Origin: Glaciecola siphonariae
GTDB taxonomy: Bacteria; Pseudomonadota; Gammaproteobacteria; Enterobacterales; Alteromonadaceae
Assembly: GCF_042652645.1 (NCBI RefSeq)
Contig: NZ_JBHSGU010000002.1
Coordinates: forward strand, 1,116,001-1,180,000
Direction: 5' to 3'
DNA length: 64,000 bases
Below are positions 45,302 through 54,321 of this stretch, one piece after another (position 1 is the first letter of the stretch; the number at the start of each line of letters is the position of its first letter). Made by a program: the position numbers and the translations under genes. Under the pieces are notes generated by a model that searched no databases, was not told the DNA's origin, and was given only the letters and a program-made list of their open reading frames with translations.

Positions 45302-45552
45302 CTCTAGAGCAGAAGCTACCAAGTCAATCAATTGGCAGCGCTGGCATGCTGCTGCGCGTCACCCACTATTGAAGCGTTAACTGCCTATCAAACCTATTAC
45401 ACTCGCTGCAGTCACGCCATAACGCTCATAAAGCGTTATTGGAGCCTTAAATTCAGGCAAACTTCCACGTCACCTAAAATATCAATACCCTTCGAGTAAC
45501 TTGAAAATCACAGGCTATTGCCTGGCACATAAAGTTAAATCTCAAACGAATT
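45302..45552. other. Gene-free spacer with repeats
   Basis: No credible gene. It holds the right copy of the diverged repeat (45,400-45,445) and within it the hairpin ATAACGCT-CATAA-AGCGTTAT at 45,419-45,439, plus another GCGTTA at 45,374. The FNR-like site and gbsR promoter follow. Confidence 0.5.
45400..45445 (+). repeat. Diverged direct repeat, right copy
   Basis: Begins CACTCGC and contains CACGCCATAA; counterpart of 44,770-44,816. Confidence 0.5.
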
Positions 45553-45553
45553 G

Positions 45554-45567
45554 TTGACCTAGATCAA
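45554..45567. promoter_or_regulatory. FNR-like site upstream of gbsR-cydAB
   Basis: TTGACCTAGATCAA matches the FNR/Anr consensus TTGAT-N4-ATCAA with one mismatch. It lies 86 bp before the GbsR-like gene, whose unit continues into cydAB, so oxygen-responsive control is likely. Confidence 0.6.
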
Positions 45568-45652
45568 TATCTGATATAAACTTTCAATAATTTCTGAATG
45601 TTTAGAATGTTCAATATTAATAAATGCGCATTTCATCATAGGGTAAGCTGAT

Positions 45653-46210
45653 ATGAACAGAAAAATGACTCCCATGCTAGAGAGCTTTGTTTATCACTTT
45701 GGTGAAATGGGTAGCCGATGGGGTTTTAACCGCACCGTCGGGCAAATTTATGCGCTCTTGGTGTTAAAAGAATATCCCCTTTGTGCCAATGAAATTGCTG
45801 AAACCCTTGGTATATCAAGAGGTAATGTGTCGATGGGGCTGAAAGAGCTTAATTCTTGGCAACTCGTCGGCACTGTTCATAAACCCGGAGATCGCAAAGA
45901 CTATTACCATACTAAGGGCTCCATTTGGGACATGGCAAACAAAGTGTTTGAAGAGCGCCGCAAGCGCGAAATCGACCCAACTATGAGTTTGTTACGCGAT
46001 AGCCTGATGGACTCTCCGGGTAATAAAGAGGAAGAGTACGCACAAGCTCGTATCCAAGAAATACACGATCTGCTTGAGAACATTACGAAGTGGACACAGA
46101 GTTTGCAGTCTTTAAGTCCTGAACAATTGAATGGATTAATGAAGCTAGGTGCCGGCGTGAGTAAGGTTATTGATTTAAAGCAGAAGATTGGTGGTAAAAA
46201 GGCTAACTAG
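45653..46210 (+). CDS. GbsR/MarR-family transcriptional regulator
   Basis: 185 residues. The winged helix-turn-helix is FNRTVGQIYALLVLKEYPLC, then EIAETLGISRGNVSMGLKEL and WQLVGTVHKPGDRKDYY, the GbsR pattern; the C-terminal half is a helical dimer region. The cydAB genes for a bd-type oxidase start 232 bp downstream on the same strand, so it probably controls them, possibly in response to respiratory state. A REP-like repeat separates the genes. Confidence 0.85.
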   Translation: MNRKMTPMLESFVYHFGEMGSRWGFNRTVGQIYALLVLKEYPLCANEIAETLGISRGNVSMGLKELNSWQLVGTVHKPGDRKDYYHTKGSIWDMANKVFEERRKREIDPTMSLLRDSLMDSPGNKEEEYAQARIQEIHDLLENITKWTQSLQSLSPEQLNGLMKLGAGVSKVIDLKQKIGGKKAN

Positions 46211-46279
46211 ACGTCTTTCCGGCGAAGGCCGGAATCTCCGGAAACATCCACCAGATTTTCGACTGCTCGAGAATGACGA
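46211..46279. repeat. REP-like composite palindrome
   Basis: Two hairpins face each other: TTCCGGC-GAAG-GCCGGAA, then a weaker one around TTTTCGACTGCTCGAGAAT, with outer ends ACGTC and GAATGACG. The pattern is that of dispersed intergenic repeats of the type ending in GGAATGACG. It may stabilise the gbsR transcript end. Confidence 0.6.
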
Positions 46280-46442
46280 GAAAATAAATACGACAATAAC
46301 GAGGCAACGCGTTTTGATGAAAAAGCATTTCACACAAATGCATTTTGATGAAAACTCCCTTGTTAACAACAATAAAAATAGCGAAAGCATAACACCTGAG
46401 TTTGACCGGTTTTTAAATTAGTAATTATGGTCGAGGTAAATT

Positions 46443-47864
46443 ATGTTGGATGTACTTATGCTATCAAGGTTGCAATTTGCAGCGAATATTAGCTTTCATA
46501 TTCTCTTTCCTACCATCACTATTGCTTTGGGATGGCTGCTGTTTTATTTCAAAGTACGCTACGACATATCAAAACATCCGGTATGGATGCGTGCCTATCG
46601 CTTTTGGGTAAAGGTATTTGCGCTTACATTTGCCTTAGGCGTGGTGAGCGGTATTACCATGTCGTTTCAATTTGGCACTAATTGGCCCGGCTTTATGGAA
46701 AGTGTGGGCAACATAGCAGGCCCGCTACTCGCCTATGAAGTGCTTACCGCCTTCTTTTTAGAAGCTACTATGCTTGGCATTATGCTATTTGGCTTTACCC
46801 GAGTACCCGGCTGGATGCATACCACCGCCACTTTTTTAGTTGCCTTTGGCACGACTATGTCGGCCTTTTGGATTTTAGTGCTTAACTCTTGGATGCAAAC
46901 ACCTGCAGGTTACGAGCTTATCGATGGTGTAGTGCACGCTAACGATTGGTCTGCGATTATCTTTAATCCCTCTTTCCCGTATCGCTTTACGCATATGCTG
47001 ATGGCCTCTGCCTTGACCGTTTGCTTTTTAGTTGCGGGGATTTCTGCCTACCGTATTTACCGCGGCGACAATAAAAAAGCGCCTAAAGTCACCTTAAAAA
47101 CGGCTTTGTTTAGCGCGGCTTTATTAGCACCTACTCAGGCATTTATTGGTGACTTGCATGGCTTAAACACACTAAAGCAACAACCACAAAAAGTAGCAGC
47201 AATGGAAGGTTTGTGGGAAACATCAGAATCTGTTCCTCTCATCCTGTTTGCTATTCCCGATGAAGAGACTAAAAGTAATAAGTATGAAATTAGCATTCCT
47301 TACTTAGCTTCGCTTATTTTAACGCATGATCCTAAGGGCGAACTCAAAGGCATTAATGAATTTGAAGGTGCCCACCCGCCCGTTGCACCGGTATTTTATA
47401 GCTTTAGAGTGATGGTTGGCCTAGGCATGCTGATGATTGTTGTGGCTTGGTGGTGCAGTATTTCACTTAAACGCAAAAACAAGCTAAGTAAACTTCAGCT
47501 TAGAGTACTGATGGGCATGACCTTTTCAGGTTGGATAGCCACCCTAGCTGGATGGTATGTGACTGAAATTGGGCGCCAGCCATATTTAGTCAGCGGCGTG
47601 CTTAAAACCGCCGATGCGGTAACGACCATTGCTAGCGAAAACGTTATGTTTACATTCGTGATGTACTTGAGCGTGTATATCGTGCTGTTAATCGCCTATA
47701 TCAAAACCATATTTTTGCTCGCGCGTAAGTCAGTATTGGTTGAAGAGTACGACTTACAAGTGCCAGGTTTGCCTGATACCAAAGCATGCGCCGATTCAAA
47801 CAGCGATGCAAATATAAGAAACCAGCAAAAAGCACACATCAACAAACAACAAGAGGCTTATTAA
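46443..47864 (+). CDS. cydA: Cytochrome bd-type quinol oxidase subunit I, CIO type
   Basis: 473 residues, nearer to the cyanide-insensitive CioA form (about 488) than to E. coli CydA (522): the quinol loop is short (PLILFAIPDEETKSNKYEIS). Nine or so membrane segments. Heme-ligand histidine regions are ANISFHILFP near the N-terminus and THMLMASALTVCF, with the conserved FSFRVMVGLGM-type block as YSFRVMVGLGM. It oxidises quinol and reduces oxygen, with low proton yield and tolerance of low oxygen or cyanide. cydB follows after 1 bp. Confidence 0.95.
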   Translation: MLDVLMLSRLQFAANISFHILFPTITIALGWLLFYFKVRYDISKHPVWMRAYRFWVKVFALTFALGVVSGITMSFQFGTNWPGFMESVGNIAGPLLAYEVLTAFFLEATMLGIMLFGFTRVPGWMHTTATFLVAFGTTMSAFWILVLNSWMQTPAGYELIDGVVHANDWSAIIFNPSFPYRFTHMLMASALTVCFLVAGISAYRIYRGDNKKAPKVTLKTALFSAALLAPTQAFIGDLHGLNTLKQQPQKVAAMEGLWETSESVPLILFAIPDEETKSNKYEISIPYLASLILTHDPKGELKGINEFEGAHPPVAPVFYSFRVMVGLGMLMIVVAWWCSISLKRKNKLSKLQLRVLMGMTFSGWIATLAGWYVTEIGRQPYLVSGVLKTADAVTTIASENVMFTFVMYLSVYIVLLIAYIKTIFLLARKSVLVEEYDLQVPGLPDTKACADSNSDANIRNQQKAHINKQQEAY

Positions 47865-47865
47865 C

Positions 47866-48870
47866 ATGCACTATTTAGACGCCAACACCCTAGCCTTTAT
47901 CTTCGCTGGCCTAACTTGTTTTTCACTTTTGCTCTACGCCATTTTAGACGGTTACGACTTAGGCATTGGCATTTGCTTACCTATGCATAACCTACAATGG
48001 CGAGATAAATCGATTGCCGCAATCGGCCCGTTTTGGGACGCAAACGAGACATGGCTAGTACTCTCAATTGGCTTATTGCTAGTGGCGTTTCCCGCCGCAC
48101 ACAGCGCGATTTTGTACCAATTGTACATACCCACATCTGTTTTACTCATTGGTTTAATTTTAAGAGGCGTTGCCTTTGACTTTAGAGCCAAAGTAAAACA
48201 AAAAAGACAACGATATTGGGACTATGTATTTAAAACAGGCTCGCTTATTTCAACCTTCAGTCAGGGCTTTATGTTGGGTTTATACATAATGGGTTTAGAG
48301 TACACATTAGCGAGCGTCACATTCGCCATATTCTCTGGCGTGTGCGTAAGCGCAGCCTATGCCCTAATTGGCAATTGCTTTTTAATCATGAAAACAAGCG
48401 GCGATTTGCAATTGTATGCCATCAAACAAGCTAAAAAATATGGCGTGTTTACCTTTGGCGGGATTTTGGCAGTTTGCTTGATTAACCCCTTAGTCAACCC
48501 GAGCGTGCAACAGATTTGGATAGACTCACCATGGGCGATTTTGTACGCAGCCATACCGCTTGTTTGCTTCAGTATGCTTGTCATAGGCTATCAAGTGCTT
48601 AAACGGCTGCCTTTAGCTGGCGATGCGGGTAATTGGCTACCGTTCTTAATTACTATTGTTGTCTTTGTATCTTGTTTTGCTGGTTTGGTGGTGAGCTTTT
48701 ACCCCTACGTAGTGCCGGGGCAGCTCACGATGTTCGAAGCCGCAAGCTCACCAGAAAGTCTAAGAATAATATTGATTGGTGCGATTATCGTTATACCAAT
48801 TATCTTTTTATACACTGCGTTTACCTATTATGCGTTCAGAGGTAAGGCAGAAGACCTGCGATATTATTAA
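47866..48870 (+). CDS. cydB: Cytochrome bd-type quinol oxidase subunit II, CIO type
   Basis: 334 residues with about eight membrane segments. YAILDGYDLGIGI near residue 25, the GPFWDANETWLV block near 63 and LRGVAFDFRAK are hallmarks of CydB/CioB. It binds subunit I to form the terminal oxidase. No small CydX-type gene is seen after it. Confidence 0.95.
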   Translation: MHYLDANTLAFIFAGLTCFSLLLYAILDGYDLGIGICLPMHNLQWRDKSIAAIGPFWDANETWLVLSIGLLLVAFPAAHSAILYQLYIPTSVLLIGLILRGVAFDFRAKVKQKRQRYWDYVFKTGSLISTFSQGFMLGLYIMGLEYTLASVTFAIFSGVCVSAAYALIGNCFLIMKTSGDLQLYAIKQAKKYGVFTFGGILAVCLINPLVNPSVQQIWIDSPWAILYAAIPLVCFSMLVIGYQVLKRLPLAGDAGNWLPFLITIVVFVSCFAGLVVSFYPYVVPGQLTMFEAASSPESLRIILIGAIIVIPIIFLYTAFTYYAFRGKAEDLRYY

Positions 48871-48962
48871 GGGCAATTAGTTAAAAGCCTGACGTTAAGA
48901 GCCATAAGTTGGGAGCATAAAGTTAAGATGCACATCGAACACGCATCGCAAAAACATTAAAT

Positions 48963-49964
48963 CTAACGCTTCTTTTTCATGCGCTGACTTTGTTCAGCGC
49001 GTTTTTGTTCGCGCACTTCCTTACGGTCTTTTTTATCGGGGGTGAGTGAGCCGTCTTTGAATTTTTGTTTTCGCTTTTGTTTATCTGCTATTTTTTTCGC
49101 GGCTAATTCGGCCATTTCAATTTTTTCTTGTATTAACATTTCAGGGGATTCAAGGGTGATGCGACCCAATTTACCACTTCTTAATTCATTAATTAACACC
49201 TCACAAATTTTATGCAAATTTACCCTGCCGCCCGCCATCAAAGCCCCGCGTTTAGCTGCGGCAAGCTCCAAAAAAGCCAATTCAGTATCCGGTAGGCTGT
49301 CTAATTTAAAGCGGTCTTTCATCAAATCAGGATATGCTTTAATCAAAAAATCAGCCGTAAAAAAACCCACATCATCATATTCCATCGCCGTGTCTTTTAC
49401 CGCGCCAGATGCAGCAAGCCGATAGCCGGTGTTAGGGTTTTCTAATTTAGGCCAAAGCACGCCTGGGGTATCGAGTAATACAATACCGCTCCCCAAATTG
49501 ATTCGCTGCTGATTTTTGGTTACCGCTGGCTCATTACCAGTTTTCGCGATAGTCCGCTGTGCCAGTATATTTATTAAGGTAGACTTTCCCACATTGGGTA
49601 TGCCAATAATCATGGCGTTGATTGAGCGAATAGACGCATCTTTTTGGGCACAGGTTGCCCGTATCATATCGATGATTTGTTTGGTCTTTGCTGGGTTGTC
49701 GGTAGAATTGGTAAAGGTTTTTACGCCAGCATCTTTTTCAAGATGAGTCTGCCATTTTTCGGTCATCTCCGGGTCAGCTAAATCGCTCTTGTTTAAGATT
49801 TTCAAACACGGCTTATCACCACGCAACTTCGCAATTTCCGGATTTTCGCTAGAATAAGGAATACGAGCATCGAGCACTTCAATCAGCACATCTACTTGCG
49901 ATAAGCTTTGTTTTATTTCGAGCAATGCTTTGTGCATATGCCCCGGGAACCAATGGACTGCCAA
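48963..49964 (-). CDS. ylqF: Ribosome biogenesis GTPase YlqF/RbgA
   Basis: A 333-residue circularly permuted GTPase that assists late 50S assembly. Motif order is G4 (NKSD) near residue 58, G1 (GIPNVGKSTLI) near 122 and G3 (DTPGV) near 165, with MAVHWFPGHMHKA as the family start. The start codon is TTG; AAGGA lies 7 nt upstream and no nearer ATG exists, so this is probably real. The C-terminal tail is Lys/Arg-rich. Confidence 0.93.
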   Translation of the reverse strand: MAVHWFPGHMHKALLEIKQSLSQVDVLIEVLDARIPYSSENPEIAKLRGDKPCLKILNKSDLADPEMTEKWQTHLEKDAGVKTFTNSTDNPAKTKQIIDMIRATCAQKDASIRSINAMIIGIPNVGKSTLINILAQRTIAKTGNEPAVTKNQQRINLGSGIVLLDTPGVLWPKLENPNTGYRLAASGAVKDTAMEYDDVGFFTADFLIKAYPDLMKDRFKLDSLPDTELAFLELAAAKRGALMAGGRVNLHKICEVLINELRSGKLGRITLESPEMLIQEKIEMAELAAKKIADKQKRKQKFKDGSLTPDKKDRKEVREQKRAEQSQRMKKKR

Positions 49965-50127
49965 TGTTTTTCCTTAAAATTCGAATCAGGCACAAAACGC
50001 ACCTTTATTTCGACAGTATAAATCAATCGTCACATAATCAACACATTCACTTAGTATCATGTAATGAGCCATTCGTTATTGATTTATGCTAGCGCATCTT
50101 AGTTACCTATAGAGTTAGGGAGTTTTT

Positions 50128-51114
50128 GTGAAATTGTTTATATCTACATGTTTTTTGCTCGTCTTGCTGTCGTTTTCTGGCGTTGCAAAGGCCATCGACA
50201 TTATTGCGCATCGCGGTGCGTCAGGTTTCTTACCCGAGCATACTAAAGAGGCGCTAGTGTTGAGTTTTATGCAAGGCGCTGACTATATCGAGCAAGATTT
50301 GGTCGCGACCAAAGACAAGCAGTTAATAGTACTGCACGACATTCATCTTGAGACGGTGACCAATGTGGAGCAAATGTTTCCGTCACGCGCGCGAGACGAC
50401 GGGCGTTTTTATGCGATTGACTTTAGTTTGAACGAGCTAAGAACGCTGAGTATTCACGAGCGTGAACATACCGATAATACCCTCGTATACCCAAATCGCT
50501 ACAACGGAAAAGCACATTTTACCGTAGCGACTTTTCAAGAACATGTTGAAGTCATCAGGCAACTCAACCGCGCCTTTGGCAAAAATGTAGGGGTATATCC
50601 TGAGATAAAAGCGCCGAGCTGGCATACATCGCAAGGCATCGACATTACCGCGCTATTCATGCAAGCGCTAAACGACCTCGACCTTAATAGCGCCAGTGCT
50701 AATATTTATGTGCAGAGCTTTGAGCCTGAAGCACTTAAACGCATCCGGTTTGAATATAAAAGCAAGGTTAAACTGGTGCAATTAATTGCTGAAAACGATT
50801 GGAATGAGTCTAATACCGACTACGATTTGCTTAAAACCGTCCAAGGTCTTGATAAAGTAGCGCAATACGCCAACGGCATTGGCCCGTGGATACCGCATCT
50901 GATAGATGAAAAAACCAATACGCCCACTGACTTAATCAAAAACGCGCAAACACTAGGGTTGGTGGTGCATCCTTATACGTACAGAGCTGACCTTTATAGC
51001 GACAAGGAAGAGGCAATACGCGCGTTTAAACGGCTTAAAGCGCTAGGCATCAACGGGCTGTTTACCGATCAGGTAATGCCTTATATGCACAACAAAAACT
51101 CGCCTAGCCCTTAG
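50128..51114 (+). CDS. glpQ: Glycerophosphodiester phosphodiesterase, periplasmic
   Basis: A 328-residue exported enzyme that hydrolyses glycerophosphodiesters to glycerol-3-phosphate and alcohol. A signal peptide (residues 1-22, ending AKA) precedes IIAHRGASGFLPEHT with the catalytic His pair and Glu, then YIEQDLVATKDKQLIVLHD with calcium ligands. GlpQ-like length. The start is GTG with AGGGAG upstream. Its 3' end overlaps the convergent motY by 11 bp. Confidence 0.9.
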   Translation: MKLFISTCFLLVLLSFSGVAKAIDIIAHRGASGFLPEHTKEALVLSFMQGADYIEQDLVATKDKQLIVLHDIHLETVTNVEQMFPSRARDDGRFYAIDFSLNELRTLSIHEREHTDNTLVYPNRYNGKAHFTVATFQEHVEVIRQLNRAFGKNVGVYPEIKAPSWHTSQGIDITALFMQALNDLDLNSASANIYVQSFEPEALKRIRFEYKSKVKLVQLIAENDWNESNTDYDLLKTVQGLDKVAQYANGIGPWIPHLIDEKTNTPTDLIKNAQTLGLVVHPYTYRADLYSDKEEAIRAFKRLKALGINGLFTDQVMPYMHNKNSPSP

Positions 51115-52045
51115 ACAAACGCACCACTACCCTACGGTTTTTTGCTCTATCTAAGCGAGTATCATTTGGCGACACATGTCGTTTTTCACCATGACCGGTT
51201 ATTTCAATTCTGTCAGTATCAACGCCCAGTGCGGTAAAATAGTTTTTTACTTCATTGGCGCGGCGAATTGAGAGTTGCTCATTGTTCCAAGAGCCGCCAT
51301 AACTATCGGTATAACCGTCGAGTAACACAAGCTCTAAGTCGAGGTCTTCTTTAAGATACTCACCAATCATATCGAGACGTCGTTGTGAGTACTTGGTAAG
51401 GTCGGCGCTGTTTTTCTTGTATGCGAGCACAGTGTACTCAATGTCTTCAAAACTATAGGGTAACAAGTTTGAAATGCAGCGACTAAAATCATAATACGAG
51501 GCTTGGAACTGACCGGCATTTAAGGATACCGCCACCGCGTCATTGGGATTAAGCCAATCTTGGTAGTGAATAGTGGGCCAAAAACCCTTTTCAAGCTCTG
51601 TAAGCATTTGCCATGCAGAATCAGAGGGTAAATCGCCGTCGTATTGTTTACGCAAGTCCATGCGGCCTATCTGTCGTTTACTGACGCCAGGCATCCAGCT
51701 CGGTGGCATTGAATACACAACAGCAGAATCGTAGCGACCGGGCAATCGCAGCATATCTAGGTAAAATTCCATATTAAGCTGTTTAGAAGCTTCTGTGATA
51801 AACGACGCTGTACCATAACCGGGAATTTGATGACTCAACTCACACTTCAAACGCGTCTGCGATGACAAACTCCACTCAGATGATTCTACATCTACCTTGT
51901 AGTGGCGCATATTCGCTGCTGCGTTTGGCATCCACAGAAGTGATACAAACAGTGCTATTAAAACAGCAATTACCGGGCTAACACGCAAGGCTCTCATGGC
52001 TACTTGCTTTTTTATTCCCGGTACGGGTGCGTCGGTTTGCTGCAT
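51104..52045 (-). CDS. motY: Sodium-type flagellar motor protein MotY
   Basis: 313 residues. MotY forms the T-ring with MotX around the basal body of sodium-driven polar flagella and anchors the PomAB stator. The N-terminal domain matches Vibrio MotY (LSHQIPGYG, YSMPPSWMPG, LTELEKGFWPTIHYQDWLN, CISNLLPYSFEDI), and the C-terminal OmpA-like domain (LDGYTDSYGG, LSIRRANEVKNYF, RAKNRRVVV) binds peptidoglycan. A signal segment follows MRALRVSPVIAVLIALFVSL; an inner ATG (residue 17) is an alternative start. It is not near other flagellar genes here. Confidence 0.92.
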   Translation of the reverse strand: MQQTDAPVPGIKKQVAMRALRVSPVIAVLIALFVSLLWMPNAAANMRHYKVDVESSEWSLSSQTRLKCELSHQIPGYGTASFITEASKQLNMEFYLDMLRLPGRYDSAVVYSMPPSWMPGVSKRQIGRMDLRKQYDGDLPSDSAWQMLTELEKGFWPTIHYQDWLNPNDAVAVSLNAGQFQASYYDFSRCISNLLPYSFEDIEYTVLAYKKNSADLTKYSQRRLDMIGEYLKEDLDLELVLLDGYTDSYGGSWNNEQLSIRRANEVKNYFTALGVDTDRIEITGHGEKRHVSPNDTRLDRAKNRRVVVRLSKG

Positions 52046-52239
52046 TTTGTTGGCCTAAATTGTCAGTGTTCTATGTTGTGATTATCGGCTTATGTGGCGA
52101 AAGGTTTAGCAACCAAGATGGAAGTTCGGCATACTAATGACTATAAACAATAGCGGCAGAAATATAAGCACGCCGTAAGACATTAAATTATGAAGCCGCT
52201 ATGTTGCAGGCCTCTCTCATCGCTTTTATTAAGGAACAC

Positions 52240-52881
52240 ATGAGCCAAACAGTTTCAACGCTAGCAGAACGTTTTCGCGGTTACTTTCCGGTAGTTATCG
52301 ACCTAGAAACCGCTGGATTTAATGCCAATACCGATGCCATTTTAGAAATTGCTGCCATTACTTTGCGGATGAACGCCGAAGGAGAGTTTGAGCAACATAC
52401 TATTTTTCATGAACATGTTGCGCCGTTTGAAGGCGCTAATATCGAAAAGGCCGCCATTGAGTTTAACGGGATAGACCCCTTTTGCGCCCTGCGCGGAGCA
52501 AAAACAGAAGAAGAAGTTTTTAAAGACCTGTGTAAAACGGTTCGAAAAGCGCAAAAAGAGGCAGATTGCCAGAGAAGCGTCATCGTTGCGCATAATGCAA
52601 CATTCGATCAAAGTTTTGTAAACGCTGCACTTGCACGCACAAACATTAAACGCAGTCCTTTCCATCCCTTTGTTTCGTTTGATACTACGTCGTTAGCCGC
52701 GCTGTGCTTAGGACAAACAGTGCTGGTAAAAGCATGCGAAGCTGCCAACATCGAATTTCAACAGTCGCAAGCCCATAGCGCTCTGTACGACACACAAAAA
52801 ACTGCAGAGTTATTTTGTTTTATGCTTAATCGCTACCGGCAGCTTGGTGGCTGGCCCTTGAGTAAAGACGAAGATAATTAA
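52240..52881 (+). CDS. rnt: Ribonuclease T
   Basis: A 213-residue DEDDh 3'-5' exoribonuclease that trims the CCA end of tRNAs and matures 5S and 23S rRNA 3' ends. Exo I VVIDLETAGF (Asp21, Glu23), Exo II HNATFDQSF and Exo III QAHSALYDTQKT with His and Asp are intact; E. coli RNase T is 215 residues. The start is the ATG (MSQTVSTLAERFRG) with AAGGA upstream; an earlier codon adds non-family residues. Confidence 0.97.
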   Translation: MSQTVSTLAERFRGYFPVVIDLETAGFNANTDAILEIAAITLRMNAEGEFEQHTIFHEHVAPFEGANIEKAAIEFNGIDPFCALRGAKTEEEVFKDLCKTVRKAQKEADCQRSVIVAHNATFDQSFVNAALARTNIKRSPFHPFVSFDTTSLAALCLGQTVLVKACEAANIEFQQSQAHSALYDTQKTAELFCFMLNRYRQLGGWPLSKDEDN

Positions 52882-52986
52882 GCTCATATCTGAATAAGGT
52901 TAATCAATAGTAATATCAATTACTTAGCCTTATTTTGAGGCCATTGATCAATAAATATGCATAAACTCACTTGCCTTTAATCTAAA

Positions 52987-53001
52987 TAACAACTATTATC
53001 A
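52987..53001. promoter_or_regulatory. Fur-like box upstream of bfd
   Basis: TAACAAC-T-ATTATCA fits the 7-1-7 Fur pattern (TGATAAT-N-ATTATCA) perfectly in one arm and 4 of 7 in the other. It lies 33 bp before bfd, a gene commonly repressed by Fur. Confidence 0.45.
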
Positions 53002-53034
53002 TTTGCAGTGTTATTAAGATGATTGAGGAGAGTT

Positions 53035-53229
53035 ATGTTTGTATGTATGTGCTACGGCATAACCGATAAGCAAATTGAGCGAGCGGTACGCGAAGACAGC
53101 GTCGGCAATATCCGAGATTTGAAAAAGCAGCTAGGCGTAGGCTCACAGTGCGGAGCATGTGTCGATATGGCTGTATCAATTATTGATCAAACTATTATTG
53201 ACGATAGTTTATTCAAAGACGTGGGTTGA
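53035..53229 (+). CDS. bfd: Bacterioferritin-associated ferredoxin
   Basis: A 64-residue [2Fe-2S] protein that reduces bacterioferritin to release iron. The cluster cysteines C4, C6, C39 and C42 have the Bfd spacing (CMC...CGAC). Start at the ATG preceded by GAGGAG; a frame four codons longer is unlikely. A Fur-like box upstream fits iron-starvation induction. No bfr gene is in the window. Confidence 0.93.
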   Translation: MFVCMCYGITDKQIERAVREDSVGNIRDLKKQLGVGSQCGACVDMAVSIIDQTIIDDSLFKDVG

Positions 53230-53600
53230 TATAGTTTATTCAAGAACATCAACCCAACCCTAAAACCACTTAAATGCATCAACAAGAACACTAACTTCAA
53301 TTTCACGAATAAGCTTGAGACATATTCTACGCAGCTACCTTCGTAACTACCCTTCATAAAAACGCTCAAAATAACCCCTCAAAATTCCCCCTCAACATTA
53401 CTCTTCAAATTTACCGTTCACAAATAACTTTAAATATCGCTTCTGAAATACTTTAAGACGGCTTAGGTGTCTTTTACATTTGGTTCTTTTACTTTTGCGT
53501 TTTGGGTATTTTACTTTTGGGGATTTCACTTATGGGTCATGTGCGTGTATAGCTTAGAAGGCCAATAACTTGTGCTGTTAAACCTAAAATTTTAATACTT
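53230..53600. other. Gene-free spacer between bfd and grxD
   Basis: No gene seen. It contains a 9-bp inverted repeat TGGGTTGAT/ATCAACCCA at 53,222-53,256, the degenerate 13-bp array at 53,340-53,430 and two TTTTACTTTTG copies near 53,490-53,520. Confidence 0.6.
53340..53430. repeat. Degenerate 13-bp tandem array
   Basis: Seven consecutive 13-bp units with approximate consensus TCAAAATAACCCC, for example TCAAAATAACCCC (53,366), TCAAAATTCCCCC (53,379) and TCAACATTACTCT (53,392). The register is kept although units differ by several bases. Confidence 0.55.
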
Positions 53601-53647
53601 AAATAAAAAAACGTCGAGATTTGAGCAAGCTCTAAATCTCGACGTTT
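53601..53647 (-). terminator. Rho-independent terminator of grxD
   Basis: A perfect 14-bp stem (AAACGTCGAGATTT with AAATCTCGACGTTT) around an 11-nt loop, followed on the minus strand by six T residues. It lies 84 bp beyond the grxD stop. Confidence 0.85.
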
Positions 53648-53730
53648 CTGTGTATTACTTTGCGACTGGCGCTCTCTAAGATATCCGTTAGGCGCTATCG
53701 TTCTGCGCTATCAGTCTACGGAAAAGAACG

Positions 53731-54072
53731 CTATGCGTCCGCCGCGGGCGTATCTGAACTGCCTGCCGCCTCTTTGATCAGCGTTTGCAGCTCGCCTTGT
53801 TGAAACATTTCCAAAATAATGTCGCAACCACCAATCAACTCACCTTTTACCCACAACTGCGGAAAAGTCGGCCAATCAGCATATTTTGGCAGCTCAGCAC
53901 GAATATCAGGATTTTGTAGTATGTCTACGTAGGCAAATTGTTCCCCGCATGACATAAGCGCCTGAGTGGCTTGCGCTGAAAAGCCGCAGCTCGGAAGTTT
54001 AGGCGAACCTTTCATATATAAAAGGATGGGATTTTCGCTTATTTGTTCTTTGATTTTATCAATAGTTTCCAT
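53731..54072 (-). CDS. grxD: Monothiol glutaredoxin GrxD
   Basis: 113 residues. The CGFS active site (Cys29) lies in PKLPSCGFSAQATQAL, with WPTFPQLWVKGELIGGCDII forming the glutathione and Fe-S binding surface. Grx4-type proteins carry and deliver [2Fe-2S] clusters, often with BolA. Next to bfd and sodB, it fits an iron and oxidative-stress neighbourhood. Confidence 0.96.
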   Translation of the reverse strand: METIDKIKEQISENPILLYMKGSPKLPSCGFSAQATQALMSCGEQFAYVDILQNPDIRAELPKYADWPTFPQLWVKGELIGGCDIILEMFQQGELQTLIKEAAGSSDTPAADA

Positions 54073-54321
54073 AGTACAACCGTTTTCAATGAGACTGGCT
54101 AAAGGGTATGGGTGAATGCGCCCAATATCAAGCGCTGTCTAGCCTTATTTTATTCAATGAATATAAATAAGTGTGATCTTGTTTGCCTTAATTTACGAAA
54201 TAAAGAAGCACACTGATCAAGTTATTTAAGTTTTTACGGCCAAAGGGTTTAAAACCTAGCGTTTGACCTTAGATATAGCTCATGCAGGCAATACATACTC
54301 ATAACACAATGGAGACTACAC

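Noticed and set aside
45302..45445. Integron attC site after the lipoprotein gene
   Set aside because: The core GTTRRRY and its partner are each off by at least one base, and no integrase is present.
48871..48962. cydX-like small gene after cydB
   Set aside because: No short frame with the conserved membrane start or a ribosome site is present.
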